A stretch of DNA of 64,000 nt from CAVORD01 sp963698535 (lineage in GTDB: Bacteria; Bacteroidota; Bacteroidia; Bacteroidales; VadinHA17), in assembly GCA_963698535.1 (NCBI GenBank), contig CAVORD010000001.1, positions 1,550,001 to 1,614,000 on the forward strand, written 5' to 3'. The notes beneath the pieces are model-generated. The model saw only the letters and a list, made by a program, of their open reading frames with translations, was not told the DNA's origin and searched no databases. The position numbers and the translations under genes are program-made. This document shows, in pieces, positions 59,556 to 64,000 of the stretch; positions within the stretch are counted from its first letter, which is position 1; each line of letters opens with the position of its first letter.

Positions 59556-59811
59556 AAATCAAATCGTATTACTCTAAAACACACATTGGTTTCAGTTGTT
59601 CAGCATATGAAACCATTTAACCTTAATTGGCAACCTTCTGAACAGGATAATAACGACTCCACTGCTTGAGTTTTGTATTCACAATAACCCAAAAAAGAAC
59701 CTGACATTTTGTGATGCCAACTCATCTTTCATAACAGAAGAGATACAGTGGACTCAAAGGATGCTGGGGAAGATTGATAAGCTTGAAGATTGATTGGAAT
59801 ATTGTTCGTCT

Positions 59812-61065
59812 TTATTTTCTCTCTATCACTATCCTTACCGTTACACTGCCTGCTACCGCAACGCCATCCCGGGATGGTGGTACCCATCCAGGTCCTGATC
59901 CAAGAAGACGAATAGCTTCGTCGGAGAATGGCTTACCCGGAGATCTGACAACTTCTATATTTGTCACCTCTCCCCACATGGTAACGGTAAACTTCAGACG
60001 CACAACCTCTCTGTTTGAGTTCTCGTATCCCTCCGGGAAACGGCTGTTCTCATCCACATACTTTTTGAGGGCTGCATATCCTCCTTCAGGCATCGCTGAG
60101 GTATAATCCGATATGTTATCGATCGTGGTCATGTCTATAACCGTAACAGAACCTGATGATGACCACTCACTTTTCCTTGCTGTTCCCGCCGCAACGACAA
60201 CCACCTCATCCAGACTCATGACATCAGGATCCATTACTATCTTCTCCCTGCCAGCCTGACCTGCCGGTATTTCAACACTCCTCATACCAATAAAACGGGC
60301 TGTTAAGATGGAGCTGGTGTCGGCGTTAATAGAGAATCTTCCGTCGATATCGGTAGATATACCAGCAGCCTTTCCCTGCAGGGCTATCGTAACCCCGGGA
60401 ATAGGCTCACCGTCTAGAGAGGAGACCACCTGCCCTGTGATAACAGGTGCCACAGCCCCTTTTTCCCTCAATGGCGCCATCTCCTTTTTTGAGGCCGAAG
60501 GAACCGGGATATCAATTACAGGCACCGAAATTTCTCCGGCCAGTGTCACTTCATCCTCAGCTGCAATTGAAAGGAGCTGACTGTCTTTTTGAACAGTTGC
60601 CGCAGGTGTTGTACTCTTTTTAGAAGAGGCGATCTCCTTCTTCGATGACTCCTTAATTTCATCTGCCTTGATCATGACCTCTTCTATGCGCTCAGACGAA
60701 AAGGTTGTATCCTCCCGGACCTTCTCTGCCGCAAGATTATCAGACAGCAACAGCGATGGTTTCCTTGCCTCCCTCACTAAAATAAAGGTTGAAATGATAA
60801 AAATGGTAGCTGCTGCCACGGCATAGCTTACTATTTTTCTTTTGCTGCCGGTGTTGATGCGATCTGACAGCCTCTCTCTGAGAGCAGTAATGTCACTGTC
60901 AAGCTCCTCACCGGAGACTGTCTGGAATCCTTCTGCCGCTTCACCGGCAAACGGATCTCTCTGAACCATTTTCTCATAACGGTTGCGTTCACCCGGAGTC
61001 ATCTTGTTCTCAAGGTACCTCCTGTGCTCCGATCCTTTTAACTCTTTGTCTCTTCTTTTAGTCAT
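59812..61065 (-). CDS. anti-sigma-type membrane protein with CarboxypepD and TonB C-terminal domains
   Basis: 417 residues. Residues 1-75 are cytoplasmic and charged (NKMTPGERNRYEKMVQRDPF), as expected for a sigma-binding domain. A transmembrane helix follows (SYAVAAATIFIISTFILVRE). Residues about 210-290 form a CarboxypepD_reg-like domain (ITGQVVSSLDGEPIPGVTIA) ending in 'SLDEVVVVAAGTARKSEWSS', the sequence that opens the plug of SusC-like receptors. The last 90 residues are a TonB C-terminal domain ('KYVDENSRFPEGYE', 'VRLKFTVTMWGEVTNIEVVR'). The reading frame overlaps the sigma gene by 8 bases. It would keep the sigma factor inactive until an envelope signal arrives. Confidence 0.9.
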   Translation of the reverse strand: MTKRRDKELKGSEHRRYLENKMTPGERNRYEKMVQRDPFAGEAAEGFQTVSGEELDSDITALRERLSDRINTGSKRKIVSYAVAAATIFIISTFILVREARKPSLLLSDNLAAEKVREDTTFSSERIEEVMIKADEIKESSKKEIASSKKSTTPAATVQKDSQLLSIAAEDEVTLAGEISVPVIDIPVPSASKKEMAPLREKGAVAPVITGQVVSSLDGEPIPGVTIALQGKAAGISTDIDGRFSINADTSSILTARFIGMRSVEIPAGQAGREKIVMDPDVMSLDEVVVVAAGTARKSEWSSSGSVTVIDMTTIDNISDYTSAMPEGGYAALKKYVDENSRFPEGYENSNREVVRLKFTVTMWGEVTNIEVVRSPGKPFSDEAIRLLGSGPGWVPPSRDGVAVAGSVTVRIVIERK

Positions 61066-61645
61066 CTTTTCCCTCCAGACAAATTTTCAAATTCCTCTTT
61101 GCATTCTGAAGATAAGATTTAACCTTTTTTTCATCCAGGTTCATCTTTTCAGCAATATCACGATAACACAGGTTCTCGTAGTAGAACAGCCGGACAGATT
61201 CCTTCTGCTCCCTTTTCAGTTTGCTGATACAATCTTCCAGTGCCTTATCATTATTCCATTTGTCATCATCTAAAGGATGCAGTTCACTGTCATTTTCCAT
61301 AAACACCTCAGCCACATCGTCCAGTGATCTGGTATTTCTTACATCAACCTTTCCGGCCCTTATCGCCATCAGACAATGATTTCTTGTAACGACATAGAGC
61401 CAGCTTTTAAAGCTAATTACCTCTCTTTTGGTTAGTTCCGTGACCAGCTTTTCAAAGATCTCCATTACTGCATCCTGGGAACCACTCCTGTCGTTAAGGT
61501 ACTTCAGGCATACCCCGTAGACAAGATCCATATATCTTGAATAGAGAGTTCCCAGATAAGATAGCTCACCTGTATCAAGATATTTACTCAGAAGGAGTTC
61601 GTCGGGCAGGTTTTTGCCTCCCCTGGCTTTTATCCAAAGCGCCAT
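61058..61645 (-). CDS. ECF-type RNA polymerase sigma factor
   Basis: 195 residues. Region 2: 'YLGTLYSRYMDLVYGVCLKY' with 'SWLYVVTRNHCLMAIRAGK'. Region 4: 'LEDCISKLKREQKESVRLFY', 'YENLCYRDIAEKMNLDEKKV' and 'KSYLQNAKRNLKICLEG'. The gene overlaps the anti-sigma-type gene and is divergent from the von Willebrand A gene, so the intergenic region 61646-61770 probably carries its own regulated promoters. Targets are unknown. Confidence 0.95.
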   Translation of the reverse strand: MALWIKARGGKNLPDELLLSKYLDTGELSYLGTLYSRYMDLVYGVCLKYLNDRSGSQDAVMEIFEKLVTELTKREVISFKSWLYVVTRNHCLMAIRAGKVDVRNTRSLDDVAEVFMENDSELHPLDDDKWNNDKALEDCISKLKREQKESVRLFYYENLCYRDIAEKMNLDEKKVKSYLQNAKRNLKICLEGKDD

Positions 61646-61770
61646 AAAAGGCGATTTTATATAAATAAGAAATCTATTAAAGATAACACAAAGAAAAAAA
61701 ATGAACTGTTTTTATGGAATAATTGATAATGGTGCATCCCATTTACAGAAACCAATAAACAGACAATGTT

Positions 61771-63655
61771 ATGAAAACAGTACTATCAATTTTAATGGCG
61801 GTTCTCATGATGGGAACAATAGCCGGTCCGGAGGTTACAAAAACAATAACCGGAGTGGTTACAGATGAAACGGGGGCTCCTCTGCCGGGCGTTTCCGTGA
61901 TAACTAAAAACAAAGGCAATGGTGTGGTTACCGACCTTAATGGTAAATACATGATCGTGGTGAATGATTCTGATAAAGTTCTGGAGTTCCTTTTTATAGG
62001 GTATATTAAAAAAACAGAGAACATCGGTACCCGATCGGTCATAAATGTTCAGATGTTCCCTGACAACATGGCTCTGGATGAGGTGGTAGTGGTAGCTTAT
62101 GGCACGGAAATGGAGGGCAGAGTATCCGGCATCAGCGCCCGAAGAGAGAAGAAAGACGCCTCATCATCGTACTACAGTCCTGCACCGCAGAACAGCCTTC
62201 CCGGAAGATATAATAACAACTTCAATACAGAGGGCTATACAACTATCCATGAGAACGGCTTCAAAGATGTTATGAATGCCCCACTTTCAACATTTTCAAT
62301 TGATGTGGACAGGGCCTCTTATGCAAACATCAGGCGGTTTATTAATCAGGGTTCTTTACCACCGGCCGATGCAGTACGCATAGAGGAGATGGTAAACTAC
62401 TTTAAATATGATTATCCTCAGCCCGTAGGGGAACATCCGTTTTCGGTCTACACCGAAGCAGCTGTTTGCCCGTGGGATAATAGTCACTACCTGCTTCATG
62501 TTGGTCTGAAAGGCAAAGAGATTGACAAACGCGAGTTGCCTCCATCGAACCTGGTATTGCTTATTGATGTGTCGGGGTCGATGGAGAGCCCCAATAAGCT
62601 CCCGCTGCTTAAATCGGCATTTACCCTGCTTGTAAATGAGCTGAGACCTCAGGACAGAGTGGCCATTGTTGTCTACGCCGGTGCTGCAGGTGTTGTACTG
62701 GAACCAACACCCGGTAATCACAAGGAGAGGATACTTCAGGCTATTGAACGACTTAATGCCGGTGGATCAACAGCCGGAGGGACAGGGAATAATGCTAGCC
62801 TATAAACTTGCACATGATAGCTTTATCGATGGTGGCAACAACCGCATAATACTTGCTACCGATGGTGATTTCAATGTCGGGGCCTCAAGTAATGCTGAAA
62901 TGGAACGCCTCATAGAGAAAGAGCGGGAGAAAGGTATTTTCATTACAGTGCTCGGCTTTGGAATGGGTAACTATAAAGATGATAAGATGGAGATCATCGC
63001 CGATAAAGGCAACGGCAACTACGCATATATCGATAATCTTCAGGAGGCAAGGAAAACCCTGGTTGGCGAATTTGGAGGAACACTCTTCACTATTGCAAAG
63101 GATGTCAAGTTCCAGATAGAGTTCAACCCGGCACATATCAAGTCATACAGACTTATAGGATATGAGAACAGGCTCCTTAATGATGAAGATTTCAACGACG
63201 ACAAAAAGGATGCAGGTGAAATGGGTGCAGGTCATACCGTTACTGCTATCTACGAGCTTGTACCTGTTAATGCCAGGAGTAAAGTGCCGGCCGTTGATCC
63301 GTTGAAATACCAGGTTAACAAGCCTGTGGCCAGGGCAGATGTAAGCGAAGAGATGATGACCATAAAGGTTAGATACAAGCAGCCCACAGGTACGAAGAGT
63401 ACGCTTATGGAGAAAACATTTTCCGGTCCGGTGCGCGAAATATCCGAGGCTTCAGAGAATCTAAGGTTTTCTGCTGCTGTGGCAGGGTTTGGGATGATCC
63501 TGAGAAATTCTGAAAACAGCGGAAACTTTACCCTGGGAAGTGTAATAGAGATGGCACGCGGTGCAAGAAGTAACGATGAAGAGGGTTACCGCGGGGAGTT
63601 CATCAGACTTGCACAGACAGTGAGGGATATGAAGGGAAACCACAGGGGTGAATAA
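61771..63655 (+). CDS. von Willebrand A protein with SusC-like N-terminal domain (frameshifted)
   Basis: About 627 residues after repair of one break near 62790 (one extra G). Signal peptide to about residue 20; CarboxypepD_reg-like domain (KTITGVVTDETGAPLPGVSV; VTDLNGKYMIVV) followed by 'ALDEVVVVAYGTEMEGRVSG', as in SusC receptors. Then the vWF N-terminal region ('MNAPLSTFSIDVDRASYANI'), a VWA domain with the metal site 'LLIDVSGSMESPNKLPLL' (DxSxS), 'IILATDGDFNVG', and a C-terminal DUF3520-like domain ('VKFQIEFNPAHIKSYRLIGY'). Secreted or periplasmic. Divergent from the sigma gene and a likely member of its regulon. Confidence 0.9.
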
Positions 63656-64000
63656 ATAGCTGGAAACCGGCTTATATTCTAAAACCTTAAAGAGGGTTTA
63701 TCAAAATAGTGAGGCAATTATTCCCTGAATTTCATATTAGATAATCAGTTCGGCGGAGGCTCAGCCTCCGTCGGATTATCTCTTCAGGCTCTGCCTGAAA
63801 AGTGAAGTGTGTGAAAAAGTCCTCACAGGCTGGAGCCTGTTATCATAGTCCGACTCAGGCCGGAGCCTGAGCCGAACAATAAAAATTTGTTCGCTTTATA
63901 TCTAACATCTACAGCAATGACGACCTGAATTTACTCCTGACACACCTCTTACGCTTATCTCTCACCGCTGACAATTACAAAGGAGGTAACTTCAATATTG
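63656..64000. repeat. gene-free end with a compound palindromic element
   Basis: No credible gene. At 63748-63877 an outer pair GTTCGGC/GCCGAAC encloses four hairpins: GGAGGC/GCCTCC (63755-63769), TTCAGGC/GCCTGAA (63783-63799), ACAGGC/GCCTGT (63825-63840) and CTCAGGC/GCCTGAG (63854-63871). All share AGGC(N)GCCT. This is a BIME- or REP-like cluster. Nothing recognisable at 63878-64000. Confidence 0.78.

Noticed and set aside
1..64000. tRNA or rRNA genes
   Set aside because: I found no GGTTCGAATCC-type T-arm with matching acceptor stem and no rRNA core sequences. A covariance search was not possible here.

Overview
The window reads as chromosomal DNA of a member of the Bacteroidota, probably a Bacteroidales/Marinilabiliales-like environmental bacterium. 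The evidence is a SusC/SusD pair, a PKD protein with a gliding-motility/type IX secretion C-terminal domain, a TonB receptor under a TPP riboswitch, promoters of the TTTG-N~20-TAnnTTTG type, and many lipoproteins and CarboxypepD_reg-like domains. I saw no rRNA, tRNA, transposase, integrase or CRISPR array.

Layout. 0-3.3 kb: small secreted proteins, a type IX-secretion candidate and a hairpin-rich gap. 3.5-8.8 kb: UvrD/PcrA helicase convergent with Sua5, a DUF4412-like protein and a membrane protein, with two related long palindromes between them. 8.9-13.7 kb: a membrane-bound LuxR-type regulator, then a thiamine salvage operon on the minus strand (TPP riboswitch, TonB receptor, PnuT, thiamine pyrophosphokinase). 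14.3-19.1 kb: a SusC/SusD uptake pair. 19.2-27.8 kb: a di-haem-motif lipoprotein, two sensor kinases, an esterase, a PQQ-type propeller and an NhaD-type antiporter. 27.8-40.3 kb: two nitrilases, SatD with DUF3307, FkbM methyltransferase, SulP and chromate transporters, a second propeller, thiol peroxidase and an RRM protein. 40.4-48 kb: a MalT-like regulator and its neighbours, all badly disrupted. 48-57 kb: S41 peptidase, PEGA lipoprotein, a very AT-rich group (M23 peptidase, polysaccharide deacetylase, SDR), a divergent SDR, an HExxH peptidase, a PD40 propeller and an alpha/beta hydrolase. 57-64 kb: outer-membrane protein, TfoX-like protein, two thioredoxin-fold proteins, then an anti-sigma/ECF sigma pair divergent from a von Willebrand A protein, and a block of hairpins.

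More than twenty genes, including uvrD, are split by single-base frameshifts, and where the original frame can be rebuilt most look like one extra base. I annotate such genes as single units and give the approximate break points. The simplest reading is uncorrected insertion errors in the assembly. The 40.4-48 kb stretch is much denser in lesions, carries an in-frame stop, and may also contain real pseudogenes.

The most unusual features are the AT-rich SDR unit bounded by inverted 13-base ends, a duplicated terminator-plus-promoter element at 43.2 and 47.0 kb bracketing three genes, and the SusC-type N-terminal module shared by a transmembrane anti-sigma-like protein and a von Willebrand A protein.
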